A model generated the notes under the pieces. That model made no database searches. It saw only the letters and a program-made list of their open reading frames with translations, and had not been told where the DNA came from. DNA of 64,000 bases, taken from assembly GCA_964425745.1 (NCBI GenBank), contig CAYRNW010000003.1:100454-164453 (forward strand). The letters run 5' to 3'. This document shows, piece by piece, positions 31,679 to 41,364 of this stretch. Position 1 is the first letter of the stretch. Each line of letters begins with the position of its first letter. The DNA comes from CALCNS01 sp964425745 (lineage in GTDB: Bacteria > Bacillota > JAAYKD01). The position numbers and the translations under genes were made by a program.

Positions 31679-34075
31679 ATGACGAAGCGAAGAAGAAACA
31701 CGGGGAAAAGAAGCTTTGAAGAGATTATGGAAGTTAAGCGGGATTCTTTATCAAAAACGATACAATCGGAGGCTTCAAATGAAGTTTTAACAAACGCCTC
31801 TTGGGGTTCTCATCCGAACACACCCCTATCTAAGAAAGATATAACATTGCAACAAGCCATGGAATCTTTCGAAAAATCCGAAGAAGCAGATCTTTATTTA
31901 CAGCACTTGCTAAAAAATAATTTCCAGGAAGGTAAAGAGTTTCAATGGTCTTTACATTCCGGTAAGGGAGAAGAGGTTTTGGTTCAAGAAGCAAAGGAAG
32001 AGTCTACTTTACGCAGTGAAAATGAGCCGCCCTTTGTAAACGAAGTTCTTGAAGAGGTTGAAGAAAGACCGATTGTAGAAAAAAATGTGTATTGGGATGA
32101 AGATGCTCTATTTTCGGACCAAATGTTGGTACTTTATTTGCGATTAAGACATGAAAATCAAATTTTGCGGAATCAAAAGCAAACAAGTATTTTGCGTGAA
32201 TACGAAAACTTCTTCGTTGAAGTGGAGCATTTGCAATTACTACTAACGGAGTATTTAAAGCTTGAACAAGAAGCAGAAATCGAATTGAAAACTAAGATCG
32301 AAATTATTCGGAAGGGTATAGAGAGGTCTTTGAATCGTCAGAAAGTGGTTTTACAACAGTTCGAGCGAAAATATTCATGGCTACCCGAACAATTGAAATC
32401 ACAGTCCGAAAAACCTTCTCAGCAAATGGCTTTATTTGAGGCAGTTTTAGAAGAACCGAGTATAGATCCTGTTATAGAATCATCGTTAGAAGAACCAAAG
32501 GTGGAATCTTTGGTTCCTGCTGAACAACCCATGATTTCGGTTGAGGAAGAGGAAGAATCATTACCCAATATCACGATGGATAGCAGGCTCACCTTGCGTG
32601 GGAGCTCATTGCACGGCAGAGAAGCCGATCCCGTACCAGGACGCCCTATGGTGAACAACGTACCTTTGCTCATGGTGGATGATTCTCAATATACGGACTG
32701 GCATCATTACCTTTATCCCAAAAAACCGACCTCTTCCAAATCTGCCGGTAAAAGTCATATCATTGTGAAAGCGCTTACCGGGGGAAATGATGCCGATGCC
32801 GCTTGTTACATGATTGAATTTGCCCGTACAGGGAAGAGAGTTTTGATTGATGCAGGAATGAAATTGGTGGCCAAAGGAGAGCGTTTTCCAAACTTTTCAT
32901 CAATTCCGAAACCGGATCTAGTGCTGATTACACGTGCTCATTACAATCACTGTGCTGCCTTACCGTATCTTCTAAAACGCTGGCCGGAAATCCCAGTTTG
33001 GGCTAGTGTTGAAACAAGTCGTTTGATTCCGGTTTTACTTCAAACTTTAGTCCGAGACCAAAATGATTGGATGCAAGAAGCACCCGTGTATGATTACGAT
33101 GAAATCAAACATTTGTTCGTTCATGCCATTCCTTGGGGGGAAAAACAATATCCATTTCATGATGATTTAGAAGTGTGTTTTCACAAAGCCGGTCAAATTC
33201 CAGGTGCCAGTAGTATCTCGTTGCAAAGTAAAACCGATTCCGTCTTTGTAACCGGTGATTTTGCTTTTCATGAAGAGCGAATTTCAGCAGCAGCCCAATG
33301 GCCTGATCGGGATTATGACATCGCCCTGATGAATATCACCCAAGGTCATTATCAAAAGTTTTCTAGAACTGATATGGAAGAAATTTTAGTGGATAAAGTG
33401 GAAGAGATCTTGCGGAAAGGTGGGACTGCGGTTTTTCCCATTGGAGAGTTGGGAAAAGAGAGCAGTTTATTAGCACTGTTTAAACAGGGTGTATCGGAAG
33501 GATCGTTGATGAAGGTTCCGTTTTACATGGATGGTCGTATGCCGAAATGTTTGAAAGCCATTGAGAGCACCTTGTCGGAGAAGCAGACCGAAGAACAAGT
33601 CTCATTGCATGCTGCTCATAGTTTACAGTGGTCTTATACCGAAGTTAATGAAGGAAATCGCCCCCTCATCGGCCAAGAGGCCAGTTGTGTTTTTGTGAAT
33701 TATGCGATGCTAAAAGAAGGCGCTCCCGGCTTCACCTACTTTAAAGCAATTTTAAACGACCCATCGGCAGCTATATTTCTACCTTCTATTAACGATAGTT
33801 TTGTTAGCATTCAAGCGGAGTTGGACCAGTATTGGAGGAAGAACTTAGGCAGAAAGGCTGAAATTTTGTATTATCATTGGCCTTCCTTCTCTGCTCAAGA
33901 TGAGTTAGTACGAGCGATTGAAAGCATCAATGCTCAAGTTGTATTGCTAGTGCATGGAAATGTCGAAGCACACAGAAATATGCGAACGGCGGTTCCAGGG
34001 CATGTAGTTCGCAGATCGATTTCCAATCAAGAAACGATTCGTGTTCGTCCCCAGGACGACGAAATTCACGATTAA
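31679..34075 (+). CDS. Metallo-beta-lactamase/beta-CASP-like protein with degenerate metal site and long N-terminal extension
   Basis: 798-residue protein. Residues 1-355 are charged and low in complexity, with acidic EE-rich stretches and a coiled coil at about 150-235. From about residue 358 a metallo-beta-lactamase fold of the RNA-processing type begins. The metal motif, THxHxDH in active enzymes, reads TRAHYNH (418-424), so the first His and the Asp are replaced. The later VTGDFAFHEER matches the TGDY block, and LVHGNVEAHRN the C-terminal VHG block. It is therefore probably inactive as a nuclease, or binds metal differently. The ribosome site is AAGGATGAGG. It is followed after 13 bases by an anti-sigma-like membrane protein gene. 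Confidence 0.78.
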   Translation: MTKRRRNTGKRSFEEIMEVKRDSLSKTIQSEASNEVLTNASWGSHPNTPLSKKDITLQQAMESFEKSEEADLYLQHLLKNNFQEGKEFQWSLHSGKGEEVLVQEAKEESTLRSENEPPFVNEVLEEVEERPIVEKNVYWDEDALFSDQMLVLYLRLRHENQILRNQKQTSILREYENFFVEVEHLQLLLTEYLKLEQEAEIELKTKIEIIRKGIERSLNRQKVVLQQFERKYSWLPEQLKSQSEKPSQQMALFEAVLEEPSIDPVIESSLEEPKVESLVPAEQPMISVEEEEESLPNITMDSRLTLRGSSLHGREADPVPGRPMVNNVPLLMVDDSQYTDWHHYLYPKKPTSSKSAGKSHIIVKALTGGNDADAACYMIEFARTGKRVLIDAGMKLVAKGERFPNFSSIPKPDLVLITRAHYNHCAALPYLLKRWPEIPVWASVETSRLIPVLLQTLVRDQNDWMQEAPVYDYDEIKHLFVHAIPWGEKQYPFHDDLEVCFHKAGQIPGASSISLQSKTDSVFVTGDFAFHEERISAAAQWPDRDYDIALMNITQGHYQKFSRTDMEEILVDKVEEILRKGGTAVFPIGELGKESSLLALFKQGVSEGSLMKVPFYMDGRMPKCLKAIESTLSEKQTEEQVSLHAAHSLQWSYTEVNEGNRPLIGQEASCVFVNYAMLKEGAPGFTYFKAILNDPSAAIFLPSINDSFVSIQAELDQYWRKNLGRKAEILYYHWPSFSAQDELVRAIESINAQVVLLVHGNVEAHRNMRTAVPGHVVRRSISNQETIRVRPQDDEIHD

Positions 34076-34088
34076 AGGGGAGAATGAT

Positions 34089-35162
34089 ATGAAATGTCAT
34101 GAAGTCCGGGCAATGCTACCAGCTTACTTGGATCGTACACTCTCTCCTACAGAGCGCTCTATTGTTCAGCTTCATCTGAAAGAATGCCATGAATGTCAAA
34201 AGGTCTTACAATCGTACAGCTCGGTACAGAAAATAGATTCTGTTGTTCTTGAACCGATCAAAATGAAAAAAAAGACAGGATTCACACCCCGAAAAAGCAA
34301 AACCAAACGTCAGGATGTCCAAACGAAGTTACAAGAAGCGGGGCTGATCGCTCCGGAAATGCAGGAGTATAATCAAGAACCTGTTCAAGAAAATAGCGGG
34401 GAAGAACTGCTTCGTAAACACATGTTAGCAATTCTTTCAGAGGAAGAAGAGAAATATAAGACAAGTGAACCAGAAGTTGAAATTCCGAAAAAGGTTGAAA
34501 TACCCGATGTGGTTGAGATCGAAGAACCCGAATTTCAATGGACAAGAGACATGAGCTTAGAATCGGCAATGTCCGGTGGTATTATTGAAGAGCAGAACCA
34601 GGTTGGAGATGAGGAAGAAGCTGTCGTTGAAACATCTTTAACAGCACCCTTCAATTTTTCTTCCACTGCCAACTGGCAAGATGATCCTGATCAATTTGTT
34701 GAAATTCCCTATATTCACCCTGTGACCCGCTCGGAAGTTCTTAAAAAAGTTCGTCGCAACTCAATGGAGGGAATCCTTTTCTTGGAAAGTGAAGCTGAAA
34801 AGAAAAGAGAAGCGACCATTCATGCTGAAGAAGCGGAACTCCCTTTTGAGACGATTCCTGTGAATCAATCGGTTGAAATCGGTAGTTTCGACAACAAACT
34901 TGAAATGCATGAGGGCAGTGCTGCCGAGATTGCAAAAGCAAGATTGTATCAACAACTCAATGAAGATGAGCTTTTGACGGATCGAATCGGTAAACCCCGC
35001 ACCATAAATCAAACAATCAAAACGTTACCGTTTCGTGAGAATACAAAGAAGCAAGCGATTCTTTATCGCTTCTTCACGGTCGTTCTTTTAACAATCTTGA
35101 GTCTAGTGACTTTTTTCCTCTGGAAAAATGGAAGTATTTTTGCCATGAGTGGTGTTTTATGA
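34089..35162 (+). CDS. Anti-sigma-factor-like zinc-finger protein with C-terminal membrane anchor
   Basis: 357-residue protein. The N-terminal putative zinc finger MKCHEVRAMLPAYLDRTL ending in HLKECHEC has the H-x3-C-x2-C pattern of zf-HC2 anti-sigma factors. A long acidic, apparently disordered middle section follows. A single membrane helix sits near the end (about 333-350, FFTVVLLTILSLVTFFLW), leaving only a short outer tail. No sigma factor gene is adjacent, which is unusual for this class. The start at 34089 follows AAAGGGGA; a longer frame overlaps the previous gene. Its stop overlaps the nth start. It may regulate through the preceding acidic protein. Confidence 0.74.
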   Translation: MKCHEVRAMLPAYLDRTLSPTERSIVQLHLKECHECQKVLQSYSSVQKIDSVVLEPIKMKKKTGFTPRKSKTKRQDVQTKLQEAGLIAPEMQEYNQEPVQENSGEELLRKHMLAILSEEEEKYKTSEPEVEIPKKVEIPDVVEIEEPEFQWTRDMSLESAMSGGIIEEQNQVGDEEEAVVETSLTAPFNFSSTANWQDDPDQFVEIPYIHPVTRSEVLKKVRRNSMEGILFLESEAEKKREATIHAEEAELPFETIPVNQSVEIGSFDNKLEMHEGSAAEIAKARLYQQLNEDELLTDRIGKPRTINQTIKTLPFRENTKKQAILYRFFTVVLLTILSLVTFFLWKNGSIFAMSGVL

Positions 35163-35824
35163 TGAGAGAACAAGAAAAGCAGCGAAACCAACTTATTCTA
35201 GAGCAACTCGAAAAGACATATGGTGGAGCTGGACCGGAACTAGAGTACAAAACTCCTTTTCAACTTTTGACAGCCGTAATCTTGTCTGCTCAGTGCACAG
35301 ACAAACAAGTGAACCAAGTAACCAAGCGCCTCTTTGCTGTATCACCCGATGCGGAATCCATGGCTCAGCTCACGGTACCGCAGATTGAGAGTTTAATTCG
35401 TGGAGTAGGGTTGTTTCGAAACAAAGCAAAAAATTTATCGATGATGTCAAAGCAATTGCTGCAAGAGTTTCGGGGAGAGGTCCCAGAGGATCGGCAAGCG
35501 CTAGAAAAACTACCGGGAGTCGGGCGAAAAACCGCTAGTGTTGTTTTATCCATTGCTTTTGATCAACCAGCATTAGCTGTCGATACCCATGTGTTCAGGG
35601 TAGCAAATCGTATGGGGCTAACTCAAGCCAAAAATCCATATGAAACGGAAGTGCAGCTTTGTTCACAGATTGATCCATCCAAGTGGGCAGATGCTCATCA
35701 TTGGCTTATTCATCATGGACGGTATTGTTGCAAGGCAAGGGCACCTCAATGTGAGATCTGCCCAGTAGAGTCTTTGTGTCCGAAATTCTTTGAGAACAGA
35801 AAGGAGGAATCGGGTCATGCCTAG
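35162..35824 (+). CDS. nth: Endonuclease III
   Basis: 220-residue DNA glycosylase/AP lyase for oxidised pyrimidines. The helix-hairpin-helix LPGVGRKTASVVL carries the catalytic lysine, and the catalytic Asp is in LAVDTHVFRVANRM. The [4Fe-4S] cluster cysteines are in CKARAPQCEICPVESLC (C-x6-C-x2-C-x5-C). The start may be ATG 35159 or 35162; both overlap the previous stop, implying translational coupling because no strong ribosome site is visible. Normal family length. Confidence 0.95.
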   Translation: MREQEKQRNQLILEQLEKTYGGAGPELEYKTPFQLLTAVILSAQCTDKQVNQVTKRLFAVSPDAESMAQLTVPQIESLIRGVGLFRNKAKNLSMMSKQLLQEFRGEVPEDRQALEKLPGVGRKTASVVLSIAFDQPALAVDTHVFRVANRMGLTQAKNPYETEVQLCSQIDPSKWADAHHWLIHHGRYCCKARAPQCEICPVESLCPKFFENRKEESGHA

Positions 35825-36992
35825 CCCTTCTTTCTTCGCGATTTTTGAAGAGCTTCTTCAACAACACAAACCTTTAAAAATCATCTTCAGTCAGCCAAGA
35901 ATCAAAACAGAAAGCAAAAAACGCATTTTAACGCTCAAGCAAGAACGCACTTTGTTTTGGCAAGAGGAAGAGTATCGACAAAATCAAGTATTTCATCAAA
36001 ATTATGACGTGCCAGAGCAAGTCCTCGCTTGGTGGCAGGAATGTAGTTTAATCTACAAACAGGCACAGGTTCAGACGAGTGAAAAAGAATATCATGTTTT
36101 CTTTCAAAAAGATGGTAGTAGTCGATTTACTTCTACCAATCGTGTTAGAACGCTGGAAGTACAAGCCCACAATCGAAAAAAGCAATACATCATGCAGGAA
36201 GGGACTCCGATTGATTTTTTGATTGAATTGGGAATTATGACAAAACAAGGTAAAATTATCCAAAGCAAATATGATAAGTTTCGGCAAATCAATCGATATT
36301 TGGAAATTGTATCAGATTGCTTGCCCTTTTTGTCAGATGGGAAAGTTAGAATCATTGATTTTGGCTGTGGTAAATCGTATCTAACCTTCGCTTTATATTG
36401 GTATCTAAAGCAGTTACAACGAGAGATTGTAATCGTAGGGTTAGACCTCAAGAAAGATATTGTCGAGCACTGCAATCTTTTGGCGCAACGTCTAGGTTAC
36501 CAAGGGCTGCATTTTCAAGTGGGTGATATCGCACAATGGCAAAATCAAGAACCCATTGATTTGATGGTTTCATTGCATGCCTGTGACACTGCTACAGATG
36601 CAGCTTTGACTCAGGCTATTCGTTGGAATGCCAAAGTGATTCTAGCGGTTCCGTGTTGCCAACATGAATTAGCGCCTCAAATTGAAAATTCCACTCAAAA
36701 TGCCATACTGCGCCACGGAATTCTTCGGGAACGATTGGCCAGCATTGTCACAGATGCTTTAAGAGCAGAGTTATTGGAAGCTTATGGCTACCAAGCGCAG
36801 GTCATGGAGTTTATTGACTTAGAGCATACGCCAAAAAATTTGCTGATCAGAGGCATCAAACAACAGAATATGACAAAAGTTGAGAAAGCACAGGAAAATG
36901 TAAGTAGCCTGCTTCAGCATTATGGACTGCAAGAGTGGGCCATGCTTAGGTTCCTAGAAAAAGATATGAAATCAGGGATGCCATCTCCATAA
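35817..36992 (+). CDS. SAM-dependent methyltransferase (Methyltransf_32 type)
   Basis: 391-residue protein. An N-terminal domain of about 150 residues without an obvious signature is followed by a Rossmann methyltransferase with SAM motif IIDFGCGKSYLTFALYW (about 180-196), acidic loop GLDLKKD and the motif-IV-like DLMVSLHACDTATDAAL. The HACD segment is typical of a group related to RNA methyltransferases, though the substrate is unknown. ATG 35817 has AAAGGAGG 8 bases upstream and overlaps the end of nth by 8 bases. A role in RNA modification is plausible but unproven. Confidence 0.82.
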   Translation: MPSPSFFAIFEELLQQHKPLKIIFSQPRIKTESKKRILTLKQERTLFWQEEEYRQNQVFHQNYDVPEQVLAWWQECSLIYKQAQVQTSEKEYHVFFQKDGSSRFTSTNRVRTLEVQAHNRKKQYIMQEGTPIDFLIELGIMTKQGKIIQSKYDKFRQINRYLEIVSDCLPFLSDGKVRIIDFGCGKSYLTFALYWYLKQLQREIVIVGLDLKKDIVEHCNLLAQRLGYQGLHFQVGDIAQWQNQEPIDLMVSLHACDTATDAALTQAIRWNAKVILAVPCCQHELAPQIENSTQNAILRHGILRERLASIVTDALRAELLEAYGYQAQVMEFIDLEHTPKNLLIRGIKQQNMTKVEKAQENVSSLLQHYGLQEWAMLRFLEKDMKSGMPSP

Positions 36993-37079
36993 AAAGGGAT
37001 GGTATTCTCATTTATGATATCATATATATAATTATGTCACTAAAACGCCTGTCGATTGTCCATTTAATGTGTAATATAG

Positions 37080-37108
37080 TTGACGAAAGGCCTTCCATCG
37101 GTTACAAT
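37080..37108 (+). promoter_or_regulatory. Promoter of pckA
   Basis: TTGACG (37080-37085) and TACAAT (37103-37108) have a 17-base spacer, about 30 bases before the pckA start codon. Confidence 0.72.
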
Positions 37109-37138
37109 ATCCTTATAAAAAGATGGGAGGTCAATGAG

Positions 37139-38764
37139 ATGCCAGAAAATAACGTGGACTTGAGTTATCTTGGAATTCATTATCATGGGGATGTTTACCG
37201 CAATTTATCCCCGGTTGAACTCATCGAGCATGCATTGGAACGAGGCGAAGGGGTCTTAACCAATACAGGTGCTTTGTCGGTAGAGACAGGTAAATATACC
37301 GGACGTTCTCCCAAAGATAAATTCATTGTAGACATTCCCGAGGTGCACGACGAAATTTGCTGGGGTAGTGTCAATATGCCTATGAAAGAAGAGAAATATG
37401 ATCATATCTATCAGCGGTTAACAGCCTATCTGCAAAATCGCGATTTATATGTTTTCGATGGATATGCCGGAGCCGATGTAAAGTTTTCTTTGCCAATTCG
37501 TGTCATTACTGAACTTGCTTGGCAGAACTTATTTGCTCATCAATTACTCATTCGACCAACCGAAATAGAGTTGGCAAATCATAAATCAGAGTTTACTATT
37601 ATCGCGGCTCCCGGCTTTCGTTCTATTCCTGAATTAGACGGAACCCATAGTGAGGCATTTATCATAATTCACTTTGGTCGAAAACAAGTGATTATAGGCG
37701 GCTCACAATATGCCGGGGAAATCAAGAAATCCATATTCTCAATCATGAATTATCTATTAACTGACCGAAATGTCTGTCCGATGCATTGCTCAGCAAACGT
37801 TGGAGCCGATGGCGATGTGGCTTTATTCTTTGGATTATCCGGCACCGGGAAGACCACGTTATCTGCTGATCCCAGCCGAAATTTAATTGGTGATGATGAG
37901 CATGGCTGGTCCCCCAATGGCATCTTCAACTTTGAAGGGGGTTGCTACGCCAAGTGTATTAATTTGAAACTGGAACACGAGCCGCAAATTTTCAATGCGA
38001 TTAAATTTGGGAGTGTTCTTGAAAACGTCGTCATTGATCCAATCACGAGGCAAGCAGATTATGCAGATGCATGCTTAACTGAGAACACAAGAGCGGCTTA
38101 TCCCATCGATTATATCCCCGGTGCGGTACATCCATCGCTTGGAGATCATCCTAAGACAATCTTTTTATTAACCGCAGATGCTTTCGGTGTTATGCCACCG
38201 ATTGCGCGCTTGAATAAAGAACAAGCGATGTATTACTTCTTATCCGGATATACATCAAAGCTAGCTGGAACTGAGCGAGGAATTGTTAAACCAGAAGCAA
38301 CATTTAGTTCTTGTTTTGGAGCTCCGTTCTTACCGCGTTCTCCTCATGTTTATGCGAAGCTGCTTGGAGACTTGATCGATATTCACCAGACCAGAGTCTA
38401 TTTATTGAATACTGGTTGGACGGGTGGTAGTTATGGTGTGGGGAACCGTATTGCTCTGAAATATACACGAGCCATGGTCACCGCCGCCCTCAATGGAACC
38501 TTAGATGAAGTTCCTTATAAGGCAAACCATATTTTCCGCGTCAATGTTCCTACCCAATGCCCCGGAGTTCCCGATGAGATTTTAGAGCCCCGTGATACTT
38601 GGAAAGATAAAAACGAATACGACCGACAAGCCTGGGAATTAGTACATATGTTCGAACAGAATTACGCCACGTTAGAGGTACCCAATTACACCAGTCGCTA
38701 TTATGTTCATGTGCCGGAAAATGCAAATCAAGGCACTTTGTGCGAAGAGAACACCGAAGAGTAA
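37139..38764 (+). CDS. pckA: Phosphoenolpyruvate carboxykinase (ATP)
   Basis: 541-residue enzyme that interconverts oxaloacetate + ATP with PEP + CO2 + ADP. Motifs are the PEPCK kinase-1a P-loop GLSGTGKTTLSADP, the RSPKDKF signature TGRSPKDKFIV near the N-terminus and the metal-binding LIGDDEHGW. The ATG at 37139 is preceded by GGGAGG; the longer frame begins upstream of the promoter. In an amino-acid fermenter it would serve gluconeogenesis from acetyl-CoA/pyruvate-derived oxaloacetate, so the pyruvate carboxylase subunit B-like gene at 60953 is a functional relative. Confidence 0.96.
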   Translation: MPENNVDLSYLGIHYHGDVYRNLSPVELIEHALERGEGVLTNTGALSVETGKYTGRSPKDKFIVDIPEVHDEICWGSVNMPMKEEKYDHIYQRLTAYLQNRDLYVFDGYAGADVKFSLPIRVITELAWQNLFAHQLLIRPTEIELANHKSEFTIIAAPGFRSIPELDGTHSEAFIIIHFGRKQVIIGGSQYAGEIKKSIFSIMNYLLTDRNVCPMHCSANVGADGDVALFFGLSGTGKTTLSADPSRNLIGDDEHGWSPNGIFNFEGGCYAKCINLKLEHEPQIFNAIKFGSVLENVVIDPITRQADYADACLTENTRAAYPIDYIPGAVHPSLGDHPKTIFLLTADAFGVMPPIARLNKEQAMYYFLSGYTSKLAGTERGIVKPEATFSSCFGAPFLPRSPHVYAKLLGDLIDIHQTRVYLLNTGWTGGSYGVGNRIALKYTRAMVTAALNGTLDEVPYKANHIFRVNVPTQCPGVPDEILEPRDTWKDKNEYDRQAWELVHMFEQNYATLEVPNYTSRYYVHVPENANQGTLCEENTEE

Positions 38765-38777
38765 CCTGTGACATCAT

Positions 38778-38824
38778 GCCCCTCCCACTAACGAAAACCT
38801 TCGTTAATGGAAGGGGCTTTTTTC
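38778..38824 (+). terminator. Intrinsic terminator after pckA
   Basis: Stem from GCCCCTCC...CTAACGAA to TTCGTTAA...GGAAGGGGC with one internal mismatch, then TTTTTT. Confidence 0.85.
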
Positions 38825-38842
38825 TACAAAAGGGAGTATTTC

Positions 38843-38871
38843 TTGACTCTTGGGCTTGAATGTGATAGGTT
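38843..38871 (+). promoter_or_regulatory. Possible promoter of the DUF445 gene
   Basis: TTGACT (38843-38848), a 17-base spacer and TAGGTT (38866-38871) preceded by TGA as in extended -10 boxes. The -10 is weak. Confidence 0.4.
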
Positions 38872-38911
38872 ACAGGAAGCAGATTGAATTTGAATAGAGG
38901 TGAAGAAACTT

Positions 38912-40465
38912 ATGAATATTGGTCAATGGTTGAGTATCCATAGGGTGTGGATTTTACCTCCACTTTTAGGAGCAATCATAGGTTATTTCACCAATTGGTT
39001 AGCGATTAGAATGTTGTTTCGACCTTATCGAAAATGGAGGCTGGGGCCAATTCCTATTCCTTTTACACCGGGGCTCTTACCAACGCGCCGGGAGGAGATT
39101 GCTGAAAAAGTTGGGTTGGTGATTTCTGAGCAATTAATCAACCAAACAGAGTTAACTCGTACATTGGGAGAAGCACATCTTCAGTCTGAGTTAGCAGTGA
39201 TTATGGCGCAATATTGGGATAAGGTCCAAAAAGAAGAATGGACATTAGCAGAAATCATCAAGAGACTCCTAGGCGAACAGGCGTTGCAAAACTTGCAAAC
39301 CAATACCCATCGTGTGATTCCGTCAATTCTACATGCAGTAGAACAAACGGGAATCAAGGAGAAAACCCTTCAAGAAATTAGCAAGAAGATTGAAAAAGTT
39401 TTGCAAAAAACACCGAGAGAAGAAATTCTTAATTTGTGGGGAAGTAAAGGTTCGCAAATCGTACTACAGAAAATTGCTACTTGGGCAAACGAAGACGTCC
39501 TCAAACGTTTTGAAACCCATTATGAAAATGAACTTACGATGTGGCAAGAGTCGAAAGCATCTGCCTATGATGTGCTTGGGGAAGAATACATCATACCGGT
39601 GACACATTTTATTCGCGAGAATCCTGAGGTTGTGGCAACAATTCTTGAGCGACTGTTGAGTAATGAAGATTTTCTAAATCGATTGGTTCCATTCATCCAA
39701 AGGATTTTTGATAAACATTGGTCCCTTAGTTTTCTGTCAGCATTACTTTCGTCGGAAAGATTACGAATCATGATTCATTCCTTGGCTGAAGATGGTAGAA
39801 AATGGCTGGCTTTTGCTGAACATCAAATACAGCTTAGCACACAAATAGCGCAATGGGTTGAGGACATCTTTAAAAAACCTCTGACGGACTTGGGGTTTAA
39901 TGCTACAGGTACATTCCGCTCAGAACAAATGATTGTTTGGATTAAAAAGGGGCTCGCTTTGTTAACATCAGAGGATGCTGCACTTGTGGTAGATAAGGTT
40001 CGAATGACAATAAGTAAGAAGGTGTCTCAGAAATCATATGCCGAATGGCTCAGCTTTTGGAATGTTTCTCCTCGAGCAGAAGATTTAGAAAAATATTTAT
40101 CGATTCAGCTACAGCATTGGCTCGAACAGCCGAATCGTATCGAAGAATTGAGTGCAAGTGTGAGTTTGATGATCAATACCATCATGGATTGCTCGTTTGC
40201 TCCTGCAATGGGAACATGGCAGCCAAGAGAAGAGTATTGGTTGAGTGTAGCTGGCGAAATTCAGAACACCTTGGCAAAGACTATTCCACAGGGATTGCGC
40301 TTAGTAGATATTTCAAAAATGGTGGAACGAAAACTTAATGAATTTCCTTTGCAAGAATTAGAGAAATTGACTTTGTCCATAGCAGGGCGTGAGCTGAAAG
40401 CAATCACATGGGTTGGGGGCTTCCTAGGATTTATGATAGGAAGTCTACAGCTGCTTCTTCGCTAA
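38912..40465 (+). CDS. DUF445 family membrane protein
   Basis: 517-residue protein. It starts with the hallmark PPLLGAIIGYFTNWLAIRMLFRP membrane segment and GPIPIPFTPGLLPTRREEIAEKVG (about residues 15-65). A long helical region follows, and the protein ends with a second membrane segment (VGGFLGFMIGSLQLLL). This is the Bacillus YheB-like DUF445 family, of unknown biochemical role. Both ends are anchored in the membrane with the central part on one side. ATG 38912 has AGAGGTG about 10 bases upstream. The gene end overlaps the convergent LysR gene end by 4 bases without a terminator between them. Confidence 0.88.
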   Translation: MNIGQWLSIHRVWILPPLLGAIIGYFTNWLAIRMLFRPYRKWRLGPIPIPFTPGLLPTRREEIAEKVGLVISEQLINQTELTRTLGEAHLQSELAVIMAQYWDKVQKEEWTLAEIIKRLLGEQALQNLQTNTHRVIPSILHAVEQTGIKEKTLQEISKKIEKVLQKTPREEILNLWGSKGSQIVLQKIATWANEDVLKRFETHYENELTMWQESKASAYDVLGEEYIIPVTHFIRENPEVVATILERLLSNEDFLNRLVPFIQRIFDKHWSLSFLSALLSSERLRIMIHSLAEDGRKWLAFAEHQIQLSTQIAQWVEDIFKKPLTDLGFNATGTFRSEQMIVWIKKGLALLTSEDAALVVDKVRMTISKKVSQKSYAEWLSFWNVSPRAEDLEKYLSIQLQHWLEQPNRIEELSASVSLMINTIMDCSFAPAMGTWQPREEYWLSVAGEIQNTLAKTIPQGLRLVDISKMVERKLNEFPLQELEKLTLSIAGRELKAITWVGGFLGFMIGSLQLLLR

Positions 40466-41349
40466 ATATCCATTGCTTTTGCTTGCTTGCAGAGTTGGAT
40501 AAAATCTCGCATAGCCTTGCTTAAAAGTTTGTCACGATAATGAACGATTAGGAAAGCACGTTTAAGTGTTAAGGTGGGTACCTTCAACATAACTAAGCCC
40601 GCATGGTTGGAATACCCTTCAACCATTTGTTTTGGCAGAATTGTAATTCCTAACCCTTTCTGTGTTGCGTGTAGCAATGCATGAGTGCTCGTACTTTCCC
40701 AATAAGGCTGTATGCCAAAATCATCGAGGTTTAGCACCCGGTTCACTAATTGCCGGGTTCCGCTTTTTGCGTCACGCAATAGAAGCTTTTCATTTCGGAG
40801 GTCTTCTAAAGTGACCTCCTCTTTGGTACATAGTGGATGCTGGGTCGCACAAAAAACACCTAATTCATCTTCGAGAAAATCAATGTGTTGTAATCGTTCA
40901 GAATGTACCGATCCTTCCAGTAAAGCCAGATCCAGTTGACTGTGAAGTAACGCTTCTTCTATGGCGTCTGAGCTGCTGATTTGAACGAAAATTTTTAAAT
41001 CAGGGTAACTTTTTTGAAGTTGTGAAATCAAAGTTGGCATCAGTTCTGCTCCAATCGTAACACTAGATCCGATTCGTATTTCCCCGGAGGAGTCCCAATT
41101 CATCATGGAAGTTTCTATTTTCTCAAATCGTTCTAAAATATAAAGAGCTTCCGGATACAAATGCTCCCCAGCTGTCGAAATAACGAGCTTTCTTGAAATA
41201 CGATCAAAAAGAGGAACGCGATAATAATCCTCGAGCTCGCGAATCGCTTGGCTAACCGCAGGCTGAGATAAATGCAATAGTTTTGCGGTTTTTGTAACAC
41301 TTTGGGTTTCGCAAACATGAATGAAGATTCGTAAATGTCTCAGAGTCAT
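40462..41349 (-). CDS. LysR-family transcriptional regulator
   Basis: 295-residue regulator. The winged helix-turn-helix (about residues 1-60) contains TKTAKLLHLSQPAVSQAIRELE, and a LysR substrate-binding domain covers the rest. It resembles the CysL/CbbR-like branch, but the effector is unknown. It is transcribed divergently from the split chromate transporter across a 100-base gap containing a LysR-type palindrome, so it probably controls that pair and itself. Its ribosome site AAGGAGG precedes the start at 41349. Its 3' end overlaps the DUF445 gene convergently. Confidence 0.92.
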   Translation of the reverse strand: MTLRHLRIFIHVCETQSVTKTAKLLHLSQPAVSQAIRELEDYYRVPLFDRISRKLVISTAGEHLYPEALYILERFEKIETSMMNWDSSGEIRIGSSVTIGAELMPTLISQLQKSYPDLKIFVQISSSDAIEEALLHSQLDLALLEGSVHSERLQHIDFLEDELGVFCATQHPLCTKEEVTLEDLRNEKLLLRDAKSGTRQLVNRVLNLDDFGIQPYWESTSTHALLHATQKGLGITILPKQMVEGYSNHAGLVMLKVPTLTLKRAFLIVHYRDKLLSKAMRDFIQLCKQAKAMDI

Positions 41350-41364
41350 GATAAACCTCCTTAT

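Noticed and set aside
36960..37030. Possible terminator after the methyltransferase gene
   Set aside because: The repeats GATGCCATC and GGGATGGTATT do not form a convincing stem with a T-tract.
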